Both the position numbers and the translations under genes were made by a program. A stretch of DNA of 64,000 bases from Shewanella gelidimarina (lineage in GTDB: Bacteria; Pseudomonadota; Gammaproteobacteria; Enterobacterales; Shewanellaceae): the NCBI RefSeq assembly GCF_023283945.1, contig NZ_JAKIKW010000004.1:1-64000 (forward strand), read 5' to 3'. Position 1 is the first letter of the stretch. Each line of letters begins with the position of its first letter. The notes under the pieces were generated by a model. The model ran no database searches. It was not told the DNA's origin and saw only the letters and a program-made list of their open reading frames with translations. Below are positions 26,767 to 36,738 of the stretch, in pieces.

Positions 26767-27084
26767 CTATAGCGACTTTTTTTTATCGCTAGCTTGCTCA
26801 TTGAGTAACAACGGAGGGGTGGAGGTTAACTTGTATTCGCTAGTACCTGAGAATAGGCGCTGTTTTACCCCAACCTGTACATGCGATTCTTCCTCTAAGT
26901 TACCTACTGGTACACGTGCGACTGAACCATTAGGCAGTGCGATAGTACTGGTTTGATGATTACTGTTAATCACTCGTGCTTTGATAGATTTACATTGACC
27001 AAACAATGGGTCAACCACAGCCAAAATGAGCAGGCCTAGTGTGAACACTAGGCCTGTGGCTAATAAAATATTACTACTTGGCAT
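26767..27084 (-). CDS. Small membrane-anchored protein of unknown function
   Basis: A 105-aa protein with one N-terminal hydrophobic segment (residues 6-28, ILLATGLVFTLGLLILAVV) and a beta-rich soluble part (KARVINSNHQTSTIALPNGS, then ARVPVGNLEEESHVQVGVKQ). The soluble part resembles a small OB/SH3-like barrel, of the NfeD C-terminal or secretion-type kind, but I cannot assign a family. It begins 18 bases after the uvrA stop, so it is probably cotranscribed with uvrA and the M28 peptidase. No strong ribosome site is visible, so the exact start is less certain. Confidence 0.7.
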   Translation of the reverse strand: MPSSNILLATGLVFTLGLLILAVVDPLFGQCKSIKARVINSNHQTSTIALPNGSVARVPVGNLEEESHVQVGVKQRLFSGTSEYKLTSTPPLLLNEQASDKKKSL

Positions 27085-27102
27085 TAAGCTAATGAGTCTC
27101 TT

Positions 27103-29943
27103 TTACTTTGCTAAAAGCGGCTTTAAAAAGCGGGCAGTATGGGATTCGGTATTTTCAGCGACCTGTTCAGGTGTACCTGCGACCAAAATCGTACCACCAC
27201 CAGAACCTCCTTCAGGACCGAGATCGATAATCCAATCTGCGGTCTTGATAACATCCAAGTTGTGTTCAATCACCACAATGGTATTGCCATGCGATTTAAG
27301 GCGGTGCAATACATCAAGCAATAATTGGATGTCAGCAAAGTGCAATCCAGTGGTGGGTTCGTCCAATATGTACAGCGTTTTACCGGTGTCACGTTTAGAG
27401 AGCTCTTTTGCCAATTTTACGCGTTGAGCTTCGCCGCCTGAGAGCGTAGTGGCACTTTGTCCTAAACGAATATATGACAAACCAACATCCATGAGAGTTT
27501 GTAGCTTACGCGCCACGGCAGGAATGGCATCGAAGAAAGGTCTTGCTTCTTCTACCGTCATTTGTAGCACTTCGTGAATGTTTTTACCTTTAAAGCGTAC
27601 GTCTAAGGTTTCACGGTTATAGCGTTGAGCTTTACAGTCATCACACGGCACATAGACGTCGGGTAGAAAGTGCATCTCTACCTTAATCAGTCCATCACCT
27701 TGGCAAGCCTCACAACGACCGCCTTTAACATTAAATGAGAAGCGTCCTGGTAGGTAACCTCGAGTACGTGACTCTTGTGTCGCCGCAAATAGCTCACGAA
27801 TTGGGGTGAAAATACCGGTATAGGTTGCGGGGTTAGAACGCGGTGTGCGGCCAATGGGGCTTTGATCAATATCAACCACTTTATCGCAATGATCCATACC
27901 GACAATACTCTTGTACGGTGCGGGTTCATCAACGGTAGCGCCGTTTAACTCTATATGGGCAATTTTATAAAAAGTGTCGTTGATTAAAGTCGATTTACCT
28001 GAGCCGGAAACCCCGGTAATACACGTGAATAGTCCGACAGGGATCTGTAAATCAACATCTTGCAAGTTATTACCTGAGGCACCAAATAGCTCGATGATTT
28101 GCTCAGGATCGAATTCGGTTCGCTCAGTTGAAATGTGGATCTGTTTTTCACCCGATAGGTATTGGCCAGTAATAGACTCTTTACACTCCAGCAGATCTTG
28201 CAGCGTGCCTTCGCCAATAACTTGTCCACCATGTACGCCTGCACCAGGACCGATATCAATCACATGATCGGCCATGCGAATGGCATCTTCGTCATGCTCA
28301 ACCACAATAACCGTATTACCGAGATCTCGCAGATGAATTAGCGTTTGCAACAAACGTTCATTATCACGTTGATGTAAGCCAATAGAGGGTTCATCTAATA
28401 CATACATAACGCCCACGAGTCCGGCGCCAATTTGACTTGCAAGACGAATTCGCTGAGCTTCTCCGCCTGACAGCGTATCGGCAGAGCGCGATAAACTAAG
28501 GTAGTTAAGGCCTACGTTGACTAAGAAGCCTAAACGTTCACGCACCTCTTTTAAGATCTTGTCGGCGATCTGAGCGCGCTGACCTGTTAACTCAAGATTG
28601 TCAAAATAGTTCATGGCTTCGCCAATAGACCAATGTGTTAACACCGGCAGATTGAGCTCATTAATGAAAACGTTACGCGCTTCTTCACGCAGACGTGATC
28701 CACCACAGCTTTGGCAAGACTGAGTATTAACAAACTTGGTGAGTTCGTCGCGTACCGCATTGGATTCTGTTTCGCGGTAACGCCTATCCATGTTATTTAA
28801 AATCCCCTCGAAAGGGTGATTCCTGACTACGACATCGCCGCGGTCATTGATATATTTGAACGCGATGCTTTGTGTTCCAGAGCCATACAGCACAATATTT
28901 CTGACATCATCCGTGAGTTGCTCGAAGGGCTTCTCAATATCAAATTTGTAGTGATCGGCTAATGAGGTGAGCATTTGGAAGTAATAGAAGTTACGTCGAT
29001 CCCAACCTCGAATGGCACCGCCCGCAAGTGACAGTTCAGTATTAGTTATCACTCTTTCGGGATCAAAATACTGCTGAACGCCAAGACCATCACAGGTTTG
29101 GCAAGCTCCTGCCGGGTTGTTAAACGAGAATATACGCGGTTCAAGTTCAGCCATGGAATAGCCACACACAGGGCAGGCAAAATTAGCCGAAAAGACATGC
29201 TCTTCTGCTTTAGCTTTACCTTCTACAGGGTCCATACTGGTCACTTTGGCAATACCACCAGAGAGTTCCAGTGCCGTTTCGAATGACTCAGCTAAGCGTT
29301 GTTTAATATCATCACGGACCTTAAAGCGATCCACGACCACTTCGATAGTGTGCTTTACATGTAGGTCGAGCTCTGGTGGATCGGTCAAATCCCACACTTC
29401 ACCATCAATTCGAGCACGAATATAACCTTGTGCCGATAAGCCTTCGAGTAGCTTTACGTGTTCACCTTTACGGGCGTTAACCACTGGGGCAAGTAACATG
29501 AGGCGACTGCCTTCTGGCATCTCAAGTACTTTGTCGACCATTTGGCTGACAGTTTGCGCCGCCAATGGTTCGCCATGAGTTGGACAACGCGGTTCACCGA
29601 TCCGGGCAAATAACAGTCTTAAGTAATCATAAATTTCGGTAATCGTACCCACGGTCGAGCGTGGGTTATGAGAAGTTGATTTTTGCTCGATAGAAATAGC
29701 GGGACTTAAACCTTCGATGTGATCAACATCGGGCTTTTCCATTAAACTTAAAAACTGACGAGCGTAGGCGGATAATGACTCTACATAGCGTCGTTGCCCC
29801 TCAGCATACAAGGTATCGAATGCCAATGAGGATTTGCCTGAACCTGATAGCCCGGTGATAACAATTAATTTGTTGCGGGGTATGGTTAGGTTGATGTTTT
29901 TAAGATTGTGGGTTCGAGCGCCACGTACTTCAATATATTCCAT
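27103..29943 (-). CDS. uvrA: Excinuclease ABC subunit A
   Basis: The 946-aa damage-recognition ATPase of nucleotide excision repair. It has two ABC domains, each with a Walker A ([12 protein letters not shown] near residue 31 and [12 protein letters not shown] near 640) and a signature plus Walker B ([28 protein letters not shown]). The zinc modules are CPVCG/CQTC (about 253-280), CQSC and the [12 protein letters not shown] pair of the C-terminal half. The length is close to E. coli UvrA (940). The upstream 265-base region is shared with the divergent transporter gene; I see no canonical LexA box (CTGT-N8-ACAG) there. Confidence 0.98.
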   Translation of the reverse strand: MEYIEVRGARTHNLKNINLTIPRNKLIVITGLSGSGKSSLAFDTLYAEGQRRYVESLSAYARQFLSLMEKPDVDHIEGLSPAISIEQKSTSHNPRSTVGTITEIYDYLRLLFARIGEPRCPTHGEPLAAQTVSQMVDKVLEMPEGSRLMLLAPVVNARKGEHVKLLEGLSAQGYIRARIDGEVWDLTDPPELDLHVKHTIEVVVDRFKVRDDIKQRLAESFETALELSGGIAKVTSMDPVEGKAKAEEHVFSANFACPVCGYSMAELEPRIFSFNNPAGACQTCDGLGVQQYFDPERVITNTELSLAGGAIRGWDRRNFYYFQMLTSLADHYKFDIEKPFEQLTDDVRNIVLYGSGTQSIAFKYINDRGDVVVRNHPFEGILNNMDRRYRETESNAVRDELTKFVNTQSCQSCGGSRLREEARNVFINELNLPVLTHWSIGEAMNYFDNLELTGQRAQIADKILKEVRERLGFLVNVGLNYLSLSRSADTLSGGEAQRIRLASQIGAGLVGVMYVLDEPSIGLHQRDNERLLQTLIHLRDLGNTVIVVEHDEDAIRMADHVIDIGPGAGVHGGQVIGEGTLQDLLECKESITGQYLSGEKQIHISTERTEFDPEQIIELFGASGNNLQDVDLQIPVGLFTCITGVSGSGKSTLINDTFYKIAHIELNGATVDEPAPYKSIVGMDHCDKVVDIDQSPIGRTPRSNPATYTGIFTPIRELFAATQESRTRGYLPGRFSFNVKGGRCEACQGDGLIKVEMHFLPDVYVPCDDCKAQRYNRETLDVRFKGKNIHEVLQMTVEEARPFFDAIPAVARKLQTLMDVGLSYIRLGQSATTLSGGEAQRVKLAKELSKRDTGKTLYILDEPTTGLHFADIQLLLDVLHRLKSHGNTIVVIEHNLDVIKTADWIIDLGPEGGSGGGTILVAGTPEQVAENTESHTARFLKPLLAK

Positions 29944-30208
29944 CTAGCGTTCAGATCTCAAAGCCGAAAAAAGTGGTTAAGTATCTCACAAATCCGAGCG
30001 AGGCAATAGACAAAGTGAGTTATCAATTGTAGGAGACATATATCGATTTTGCAGGAAAAACAAAGGAAACCAAGAGAGCATGCGGCTTTGCTGTTAATGC
30101 TCAAAAGGTGACTTGACTATACATCTTTTACTTTTCCTTTTGGGTTAATGAAAAACTTCGTGGTAAACTGCGCGACTTAATTAGAGTTCACTGATCAGGG
30201 CGGGGGCA

Positions 30209-31576
30209 ATGGCCAATAACGGACTTTCCAAGACTGAGAAAAAAGTCGCGTTTTCTTTAGCGAGTGTATTTGGATTACGCATGATGGGTCTATTTATGAT
30301 CATGCCTGTCTTCGCACTTTATGGACAGCATCTAGAAGGCTTCTCACCATTATGGGTGGGTATTGCTATTGGTGCCTATGGCTTAACGCAAGCAATTCTT
30401 CAAATCCCTATGGGGATCTTATCTGATAAATTCGGCCGTAAACCCATTATCTTAATCGGGTTGCTGGTCTTCGCTCTAGGTAGTCTGGTTGCTGCTAATG
30501 CAGACACTATTTATGGCGTTGTTGCGGGGCGAGCCTTGCAAGGTATGGGCGCTATTGCCGCCGCGGTGCTGGCGTTAGCCGCCGATTTAACCCGCGATGA
30601 ACAACGTACTAAAGTGATGGCCATTATCGGCATGTGTATTGGATTCTCCTTTGCATTATCACTCTTAGTCGGCCCCATCGTTGCGCAGCATTTAGGCTTG
30701 TCAGGCTTATTCTTTATGACCGCAGGCTTAGCTGTTCTAGGCATGTTGATCGTACAGCTATTAGTGCCAGACCCTATTTCACAAGCCCCTAAAGGCGACA
30801 CCGTCGCAGCACCTGAAAAGCTGCGTCGTATGCTGGTCGACCCGCAGTTATTTAGACTTGATGCTGGCATCTTTATTTTGCACCTGGTGTTAACCGCGGT
30901 GTTTGTTGCACTCCCTTTGGATTTAGTCGATGCCGGGCTTGCCAAAGAGGAACATTGGATGCTGTATTTCCCTGCATTCATGGGCGCATTTTTCTTAATG
31001 GTGCCGCTGATTATTATTGGTGTTAAGCGTAATAATACTAAAGCAACGTTTCAAATTGCACTGCTGATCATGATGGTCGCATTGGGTTCGATGGCACTAT
31101 TTGCCGACAATCTGCTGGTCTTGAGTATTGCAGTGGTCCTGTTCTTTACAGGTTTTAATTACCTTGAAGCCTCTTTGCCAAGTCTGATTGCTAAGTTTTG
31201 TCCTGCTGGCGACAAAGGTTCAGCCATGGGCGTATATTCTACTAGCCAATTTTTAGGCGCATTTTGCGGTGGTTTATTGGGTGGTGGTGCCTATCAGCTT
31301 GTGGGCGCAGAAGGGGTCTTTGCGGTTGCATTAGGCTTAATGTGCGTTTGGTTTGTCCTGACTTTTGGTATGAAAAATCCAGTGTTGCTGAAGAGTTACA
31401 CCCTAGAGGCAGAGGTCAGTGACAGATCTGGTGCAAAAGCAATGGCAACAGAATTGTCAGCGTTAACCGGCGTTGTTGAGGCCATAGTCGTACTTGAAGA
31501 GAAAGTGGCTTATTTAAGAGTAGATGACCATTTCGATTTGAGAGAAGCCAGAGCTGTGTTACGCTCTGTCGATTAG
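30209..31576 (+). CDS. yajR: Major facilitator superfamily transporter, YajR-like
   Basis: A 455-aa MFS protein with twelve predicted membrane segments. Motif A reads GILSDKFGRKP (about 68-78), and RALQGMGAIAAA fits motif B/C of drug:proton antiporters. A soluble tail follows the last helix (from about residue 395), ending in an alpha/beta ferredoxin-like module (EAIVVLEEKVAYLRVDDHFD). The YajR group has this C-terminal domain, so I assign it there. The transported compound is unknown even for E. coli YajR. It is divergent from uvrA and followed 31 bases later by ssb, an arrangement that may allow readthrough. Confidence 0.88.
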   Translation: MANNGLSKTEKKVAFSLASVFGLRMMGLFMIMPVFALYGQHLEGFSPLWVGIAIGAYGLTQAILQIPMGILSDKFGRKPIILIGLLVFALGSLVAANADTIYGVVAGRALQGMGAIAAAVLALAADLTRDEQRTKVMAIIGMCIGFSFALSLLVGPIVAQHLGLSGLFFMTAGLAVLGMLIVQLLVPDPISQAPKGDTVAAPEKLRRMLVDPQLFRLDAGIFILHLVLTAVFVALPLDLVDAGLAKEEHWMLYFPAFMGAFFLMVPLIIIGVKRNNTKATFQIALLIMMVALGSMALFADNLLVLSIAVVLFFTGFNYLEASLPSLIAKFCPAGDKGSAMGVYSTSQFLGAFCGGLLGGGAYQLVGAEGVFAVALGLMCVWFVLTFGMKNPVLLKSYTLEAEVSDRSGAKAMATELSALTGVVEAIVVLEEKVAYLRVDDHFDLREARAVLRSVD

Positions 31577-31607
31577 TAAAAATTTATAAATTTAGCAGGA
31601 GATTTCA

Positions 31608-32300
31608 ATGGCCAGTCGTGGTGTCAATAAAGTAATTTTGGTAGGTAATTTAGGGCAAGATCCTGAAGTTCGTTACATGCCGAACGGCAATGCCGTAGCC
31701 AACATTACCGTGGCGACAAGCGAATCTTGGAAAGACCCACAAGGTCAAAAACAAGAACGCACAGAATGGCACCGCGTAGTGATGTTTGGCAAGCTAGCCG
31801 AAATCACGGGTGAATACTTGCGTAAAGGCTCTCAAGTTTACCTTGAAGGTAAGCTACAGACGCGTAAGTGGAAAGACCAAAGTGGTCAAGATCGCTACAG
31901 CACTGAAGTTGTTGTTGATCAAGGCGGTCAAATGCAAATGTTAGGTGGTCGTGGTCAAGGTCAAGCTCCTGGTGCACCAGCACAAGGCGGATACCAGCAA
32001 CCTCAACAAGCACCTCAGCAGGGGGGTTATGCACCTAAGCCACAGCAAGCGGCTCCTCAGCAAGGTGGTTATGCACCTAAGCCTCAGGAAGCTCCTGCAC
32101 AAGGCGGTTACCAGCAACCACAACCACAACAACAGCAGCAAGCACCTGCGCAAGGCGGCTACCAAGCGCCACAACAAGGTGGTTATGCGCCTAAGCCTCA
32201 GGCAGCCCCTGCGGCACCTCAGCAGCGTCCTGCTCCACAGCCACAGCAAAACGTGACTCCAGATTTGGATGATGGTTGGGATGACGATATCCCATTTTAG
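31608..32300 (+). CDS. ssb: Single-stranded DNA-binding protein with long low-complexity linker
   Basis: A 230-aa SSB. The N-terminal OB fold (residues 1-110) has the E. coli-like start [20 protein letters not shown] and the aromatic ssDNA contacts (SESWKD, TEWHRVV). The acidic tip [12 protein letters not shown] binds partner proteins. Between them about 105 residues are almost only Gln, Gly, Pro, Ala and Tyr. Repeated units such as QGGYAPKPQ and QGGYQQPQ make this linker longer than in E. coli SSB (178 aa in total). Such linkers govern cooperative binding and phase separation of SSB. A strong terminator follows. Confidence 0.97.
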   Translation: MASRGVNKVILVGNLGQDPEVRYMPNGNAVANITVATSESWKDPQGQKQERTEWHRVVMFGKLAEITGEYLRKGSQVYLEGKLQTRKWKDQSGQDRYSTEVVVDQGGQMQMLGGRGQGQAPGAPAQGGYQQPQQAPQQGGYAPKPQQAAPQQGGYAPKPQEAPAQGGYQQPQPQQQQQAPAQGGYQAPQQGGYAPKPQAAPAAPQQRPAPQPQQNVTPDLDDGWDDDIPF

Positions 32301-32347
32301 ATCCCTGTAATTACAGTAATGTAAGAATAAGCATCTAAATCATAACT

Positions 32348-32374
32348 AACCCAGCATTTTTGCTGGGTTTTTTA
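32348..32374 (+). terminator. Intrinsic terminator after ssb
   Basis: An 8-bp stem AACCCAGC / GCTGGGTT with a 6-base loop, followed by a T-run. Confidence 0.92.
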
Positions 32375-32597
32375 ATGCTTAAATTTCCCTTATTCCACTA
32401 TCAACACCCTACCTAAAAGTACTACTCCTTTGTGTTAGTTCTTCGTTTTGACTGGCAATTCGTTCTGTTTGAGACATCAACTATCACCAATTGCTGGTAG
32501 GGTAGAAAAATGACACAGAGCTGCCAGTTCTCAAACACGAATCAAGTCAAATTAACGGTGATCGACTGCAGATTATTCAACAAGGATTGTGCTGAAT

Positions 32598-32993
32598 ATG
32601 CGAGGAATATTACTGGTATTGCTATTGACTATTAGTAGCGCGATACCATCGATGGCGGAAGATAGTGACATTGAAATCAGTGGTCTAATGATTGACCGTA
32701 CATTAACTCGCTTCGGTAAAGATTTTGGCTTTTACTACGCAAGTTATTGGCGTGATCTGCCGTTTACCCAAGGTTTTAATGTCACACTTTACGAAACTGT
32801 TTTCCCTCAGGCCGGTACGTTACTTCGCTTAGAAGTAAATGGGGTAACAATTTATAGGACTCACTTTGGACGCCGAGCTAGCCCGATAAAGGAACGAGCA
32901 GAACAAGCCATTTTGCTGACAATTGATTATTTAGCTCAGGTAAGAGCAAATGCAATTACAGCTGAGTTTGCTGATAATGCTGACGGATATTAG
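32598..32993 (+). CDS. csgE: Curli secretion specificity factor CsgE
   Basis: A 131-aa periplasmic protein with a signal peptide (cleavage near SMA-ED). CsgE caps the periplasmic side of the CsgG channel and directs curlins to it. The sequence EISGLMIDRTLTRFGKDFGF and the RDLPFTQGFNVTLYE segment are family-typical, and the length is close to E. coli CsgE (129). A GTG codon at 32589 is an alternative start three codons upstream; AAGGA lies between them, and the ATG at 32598 has the more usable spacing. First gene of csgEFG, ten bases from csgF. Confidence 0.92.
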   Translation: MRGILLVLLLTISSAIPSMAEDSDIEISGLMIDRTLTRFGKDFGFYYASYWRDLPFTQGFNVTLYETVFPQAGTLLRLEVNGVTIYRTHFGRRASPIKERAEQAILLTIDYLAQVRANAITAEFADNADGY

Positions 32994-33003
32994 GATAATA
33001 ACA

Positions 33004-33390
33004 ATGAATAACAGGATGTTAATTCTCGCTACTTTATTAGTAGCGAGCCCTCTTCAAGCCACTGAATTAGTTTATACCCCGATTAACCCTAGTTTTGGCG
33101 GTTCAGCATTAAATGGCTCCTACCTGCTGAATAAAGCCAATGCACAGAACGACCATACTGCAGAAAATGCTGAAAAAGATTTTGTCACTCGCTTTAAAGA
33201 ATCATTAGAGCGAAACATCATGAATACCATTACTCGTGGGGTTGCCAGTGGAGAAATTACCGATGGTACTTACGATACTGGAGACTTTAGGATTGAAGTT
33301 GCCTCAATAGGCGGTGGTGTGATGTTAACGATTACCAATCTACTGACAGGTGAGGTCACCGTGATTGAAATGCCTTCCTACGGAGGATAA
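33004..33390 (+). CDS. csgF: Curli assembly protein CsgF
   Basis: A 128-aa exported protein. After the signal peptide (cleavage near LQA-TE) the mature N-terminus TELVYTPINPSFGG is the conserved segment that inserts into the CsgG pore and forms its second constriction. The rest holds the helix-plus-beta domain thought to hold the CsgB nucleator at the surface. The start at 33004 follows TTAGGATAA at good spacing; a longer frame upstream overlaps csgE without a ribosome site. csgG starts three bases after its stop. Confidence 0.95.
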   Translation: MNNRMLILATLLVASPLQATELVYTPINPSFGGSALNGSYLLNKANAQNDHTAENAEKDFVTRFKESLERNIMNTITRGVASGEITDGTYDTGDFRIEVASIGGGVMLTITNLLTGEVTVIEMPSYGG

Positions 33391-33393
33391 CGG

Positions 33394-34191
33394 ATGAAAT
33401 TATTAATTAGCCTATTGTTACTCACCAGCTTATCTGCTTGTAGTCTTATTCCCAAACCAGAGTTAAATATCAGTGAAGCGCAGTTAAATCCAACCAGTGA
33501 AACGATGCGAAAATTAGTGGCAAAACCAGGCCCAAAGTACCCTATTCCTGTAGCGGTATATTCATTTAGAGATCAAACCGGGCAATATAAACCACAGCAA
33601 AACGTGAGCTCCTTCTCTACTGCGGTAACTCAGGGAGCGACATCAATGTTGGTGCAAACATTATTGGACTCTAAGTGGTTTACCCCAGTGGAACGAGAAG
33701 GGTTACAAAACCTGTTAACTGAACGGAAAATCACCAAGAAACAACCCAAAAAACCTAAAAAAGAGGATGTGCCACAACTGACTAATGCGAGGTTGTTGTT
33801 AGAGGGTGGCATTATCAGCTACGAAACGAATATCAGTACCGGTGGGTCGGGAGTTGAATATTATGGTATCGGTGCATCTGAGATGTATAGAGAAGACCAA
33901 GTGACGATCTATCTCCGTGCTGTCGATGTTCATACAGGTAAGGTTATGATGTCGGTCTCGACCACTAAGCGAGTATTTTCTCAGGAAATGCGTGCCGGAC
34001 TGATTCGATTTACGAGCCTAAATCGACTAGCTGAAGCAGAAATTGGCTTTACAACCAATGAGCCGGTGCAGTTTTGTGTCTTGCAAGCTATTGAGTTAGC
34101 TGTATTTGAACTGGTGGAAAAAGGGCTTGAAATGGGCTATTGGAATTCGGCTGAATTGATCGCAAAAGAGCTTACTCCAGTCAATTCATAA
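33394..34191 (+). CDS. csgG: Curli secretion channel lipoprotein CsgG
   Basis: A 265-aa outer-membrane lipoprotein that forms the nonameric curlin pore. The lipobox is LSAC (lipidated Cys at about residue 16). Family segments include PVAVYSFRDQTGQYKP (about 52-67), QGATSMLVQTLL, WFTPVEREGLQNLLTER, LLLEGGIISYETN and the C-terminal helix region with LQAIELAVFELVEKGLE. The length is slightly shorter than E. coli CsgG (277). The Ser after the lipid Cys fits outer-membrane sorting. Last gene of csgEFG; a hairpin follows. Confidence 0.96.
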   Translation: MKLLISLLLLTSLSACSLIPKPELNISEAQLNPTSETMRKLVAKPGPKYPIPVAVYSFRDQTGQYKPQQNVSSFSTAVTQGATSMLVQTLLDSKWFTPVEREGLQNLLTERKITKKQPKKPKKEDVPQLTNARLLLEGGIISYETNISTGGSGVEYYGIGASEMYREDQVTIYLRAVDVHTGKVMMSVSTTKRVFSQEMRAGLIRFTSLNRLAEAEIGFTTNEPVQFCVLQAIELAVFELVEKGLEMGYWNSAELIAKELTPVNS

Positions 34192-34219
34192 AGAGTCTTA
34201 TTATTGGTTTTTATGAGTA

Positions 34220-34249
34220 GCGGTAAAATTTATTTTGCCGCTAACTTTT
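34220..34249 (+). terminator. Probable terminator after csgG
   Basis: A 10-bp stem with one G-T pair (34220-34229 with 34232-34241), followed by TAACTTTT. The two-base loop suggests the closing pairs open. Confidence 0.5.
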
Positions 34250-34486
34250 GCGTTTTATGCGATTAAGTTGTTGATATAAAATGATTTGGTTGTAAGTGTG
34301 GTGTAGTTGCATTTGTATGGTGTTTTCGGTTGCAGGGGGCTTTTTATATAGCTATTAGTACTGATTTGTTGTATTAATGTTAAATCCTCTTGGGTGACCT
34401 AGAGTATAAAGAGCATTCATTCATAAGGACGAGTATGGGTGGTTCATCTATAGCGTTAGATGATTTCATTTCAGGGAGAGAACTCA

Positions 34487-35158
34487 ATGAGTAAAATAGA
34501 TGAACTAGTCTTCATCCACCAAGTTGCAGCGCCTTGCCACTTGGCCATATTAGCGGATTCTATTGGTATTAAAACCAGAGTAATCAAAAAGCCTTCTGAC
34601 CTGGTTGTTGCAAAAGACTGCAATCGCTTTTATATGGTAGCCCAAAAAGGCACGGCGTTAGATAGCAAAGGCATTCCGATCGTTGCTGCTCGATTAGTGT
34701 CGCAGTTCCCAATCGCATTATATCAGGTAGAACGAGATTCTTTAGATCCTAAAGCAGCACTACTGCTAGGAATAAAAGGCCTTTTATATGCCGATCAAGG
34801 CATGGACCTGTTATTGACAGGACTTAAAAAAATGGTCGCGAATGAGCTTTGGTATGAACGGGCTTTACTGAGTGAAATGTTTAGTCATTTGGTGAAACGT
34901 TTAGATAGCAGTAACGAAGTGGTTCAAGATCAAGATACGATTGCTATGCTACAAATGCTGACCAACCGAGAAAGAACCGTCATTCAGTTAGTGTCCAGTG
35001 GTGCACGAAACAAAGAAATTGCACATCAACTATGTATAAGTGAACACACAGTCAAAGCACATATATCTTCAATATTTAGAAAGACCCAGTCGCGTAATCG
35101 AGTTGAGTTATTGCGCTGGGCGCAAACCTATCAAAGCCAATTTGAGTTATGTTCTTAA
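34487..35158 (+). CDS. LuxR-family regulator, CsgD-like
   Basis: A 223-aa regulator starting with ATG at 34487 after AGGGAGAG. The C-terminal 65 residues are a LuxR/FixJ helix-turn-helix (LTNRERTVIQLVSSGARNKE, then ISEHTVKAHISSIF). The N-terminal part resembles a receiver fold without the acidic pocket, as in CsgD, which also lacks normal phosphorylation residues. Its place between csgEFG and the converging csgBA genes makes it the likely activator of curli genes. I leave the csgD symbol empty because sequence similarity outside the HTH is modest. The gene has about 295 bases of upstream DNA, enough for its own control region. Confidence 0.85.
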   Translation: MSKIDELVFIHQVAAPCHLAILADSIGIKTRVIKKPSDLVVAKDCNRFYMVAQKGTALDSKGIPIVAARLVSQFPIALYQVERDSLDPKAALLLGIKGLLYADQGMDLLLTGLKKMVANELWYERALLSEMFSHLVKRLDSSNEVVQDQDTIAMLQMLTNRERTVIQLVSSGARNKEIAHQLCISEHTVKAHISSIFRKTQSRNRVELLRWAQTYQSQFELCS

Positions 35159-35172
35159 TATAACAAGTACAA

Positions 35173-35198
35173 AAAAAGGGAGCCTAAGCTCCCTTTTT
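35173..35198. terminator. Bidirectional intrinsic terminator between the CsgD-like gene and csgA
   Basis: An 11-bp perfect stem AAAAAGGGAGC / GCTCCCTTTTT with a 4-base loop, between two converging genes. Confidence 0.93.
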
Positions 35199-35212
35199 AA
35201 TGGATGAATAAT

Positions 35213-36724
35213 TTAGTTTTGCATTACTGTCGCACTGTTAAAGTCACCAGTTTGGCTGACTGAAATTGCATTATTGGCACCGGTTTGAGAACCACTTACG
35301 AAGTTATCATTACCTGCTTGTGCAATCGTTAGGCTATTGTTTACGCCATCAACTAGGAACGCTTCTTCAGATTCGCCACCGACCCAGTTGCTGTCGCCAT
35401 TTTGAGTGATCAATGCGCTATTTTCATCGCCAACAATAATCAAATCAATCAAGTTAAGGTCACCATCTTGAGTCATCTCAACATCAGTATTGTCAAAACC
35501 TACCACAGTTACTAAGGCTTCGTTTTCGTTGCCATCTTGTTCGATATCGACTTCGTTATCAAAGCCTGTCACGTCAGCATAGCTGTAGTTGTCATCACCT
35601 TCTTGTGAGATCTCAATTTGGTTGTCATTCAGAGTTGTAAAGGCAACAGCGGTGTTATTGTCACCATCAGAGATGATGCTGATGTCGTTATCATCGCCAT
35701 AAGCGGCGAATGTAGCAAAGTTAGTTTCGCCTTCTTGATCTAAAGAGATGTTATTTTCATCTCCTAGGATTTGAAATTCAGCACCATTATTATTACCATC
35801 TTGGTCTACACGTAAGACATTATCACTACCTTGAATTTCAGCAGTTAAGGAATCACCAATAGTGTTAGTGTTACCGTCTTGATTCACTTCAATGTCATTG
35901 TCATCACCAGCGGTAAAGGCAAAGTATGCCGTATTGCTATTACCAACTTGGTCAATCTCAATCTCATTTTCTGAACCCACCAGCGAATATACAAAACCTG
36001 TGTTGTTATCACCTTCTTGAGAGACTACAAAATTGTTGCCGTCACCGGCCACACCTTTCACAGCCCCTAAGTTACCATTACCCTCTTGGAAGACTTCAAC
36101 ATCATTGTTATAACCCACGTTTGGCGTAATGTTTAACGACACTAAACCGGCAACGTTGTTATCGCCCATTTGAGTGATGTCACCATCGTTACCATTGCCT
36201 TCAACTCTAAAAACACCAAAGTTACTGCTACCCTCTTGGTTCACAATACTCGTGTTTTCATCTCCTAAGAGCTCAACAACCGCTTCATTTTGAGCACCGT
36301 CTTGCATCACGTGGCTCGTGTTGCCATTGCCAGTGATATCAGTGGTGCTTTCGTTAAAGAAGTCGAGCTGCATGACAGTTGCCTTGTTGTCATTGCCATC
36401 AATATTAGTGGTACTTATATGCCAATCATCAGCTTGTTCAACGTCAACAGTGTTGCCATTACCCTTAGAGTCAACATAAGCTTCTATCCAAACTCCATTC
36501 TGGATCACGATTGCAGATTGATCGTCACCTTGTTGGTTGACGTCTGCGGTATGTAAGTCACCTGTTTGGATCACAGTGGCGTCTTGACCCACGACATTGC
36601 CAGCGGTAACAGTAGTTTGTGTAATTGTGGCTGTGTTTGATGTGTCGGCAAATGCATTACTGCTAAGGCTAAAACTTGCAGTAATAGCTAGTGCAATCAT
36701 GGTTTTTTTTGTTTGCGATCTCAT
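35213..36724 (-). CDS. csgA: Giant curlin, major curli subunit
   Basis: A 503-aa secreted amyloid subunit. After a signal peptide (cleavage near AFA-DT) the protein consists of about 20 imperfect units of roughly 22 residues. Their pattern is x-x-N-x-[IV]-x-[IV]-x-Q-x-G-[DN]-x-N, the beta-strand/turn pattern of curlins; E. coli CsgA (151 aa) has five. The protein is strikingly acidic, with Asp and Glu in nearly every turn and few basic residues. Two units lack the usual Gln-x-Gly (residues about 95-135). The last two units (SQTG) are the most canonical and may be the exposed fibre-growing end. csgB lies 14 bases upstream on the same strand. Confidence 0.93.
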   Translation of the reverse strand: MRSQTKKTMIALAITASFSLSSNAFADTSNTATITQTTVTAGNVVGQDATVIQTGDLHTADVNQQGDDQSAIVIQNGVWIEAYVDSKGNGNTVDVEQADDWHISTTNIDGNDNKATVMQLDFFNESTTDITGNGNTSHVMQDGAQNEAVVELLGDENTSIVNQEGSSNFGVFRVEGNGNDGDITQMGDNNVAGLVSLNITPNVGYNNDVEVFQEGNGNLGAVKGVAGDGNNFVVSQEGDNNTGFVYSLVGSENEIEIDQVGNSNTAYFAFTAGDDNDIEVNQDGNTNTIGDSLTAEIQGSDNVLRVDQDGNNNGAEFQILGDENNISLDQEGETNFATFAAYGDDNDISIISDGDNNTAVAFTTLNDNQIEISQEGDDNYSYADVTGFDNEVDIEQDGNENEALVTVVGFDNTDVEMTQDGDLNLIDLIIVGDENSALITQNGDSNWVGGESEEAFLVDGVNNSLTIAQAGNDNFVSGSQTGANNAISVSQTGDFNSATVMQN

Positions 36725-36738
36725 TAGATGCTCCCTGT

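Noticed and set aside
29944..30208. LexA (SOS) box upstream of uvrA
   Set aside because: I searched for CTGT-N8-ACAG on both strands and found none; the only CTGT is not followed by ACAG at the right distance.
31804..32256. Several overlapping open frames on both strands within ssb
   Set aside because: They result from the repetitive Gln/Gly/Pro codons of the SSB linker, which leave all frames open.
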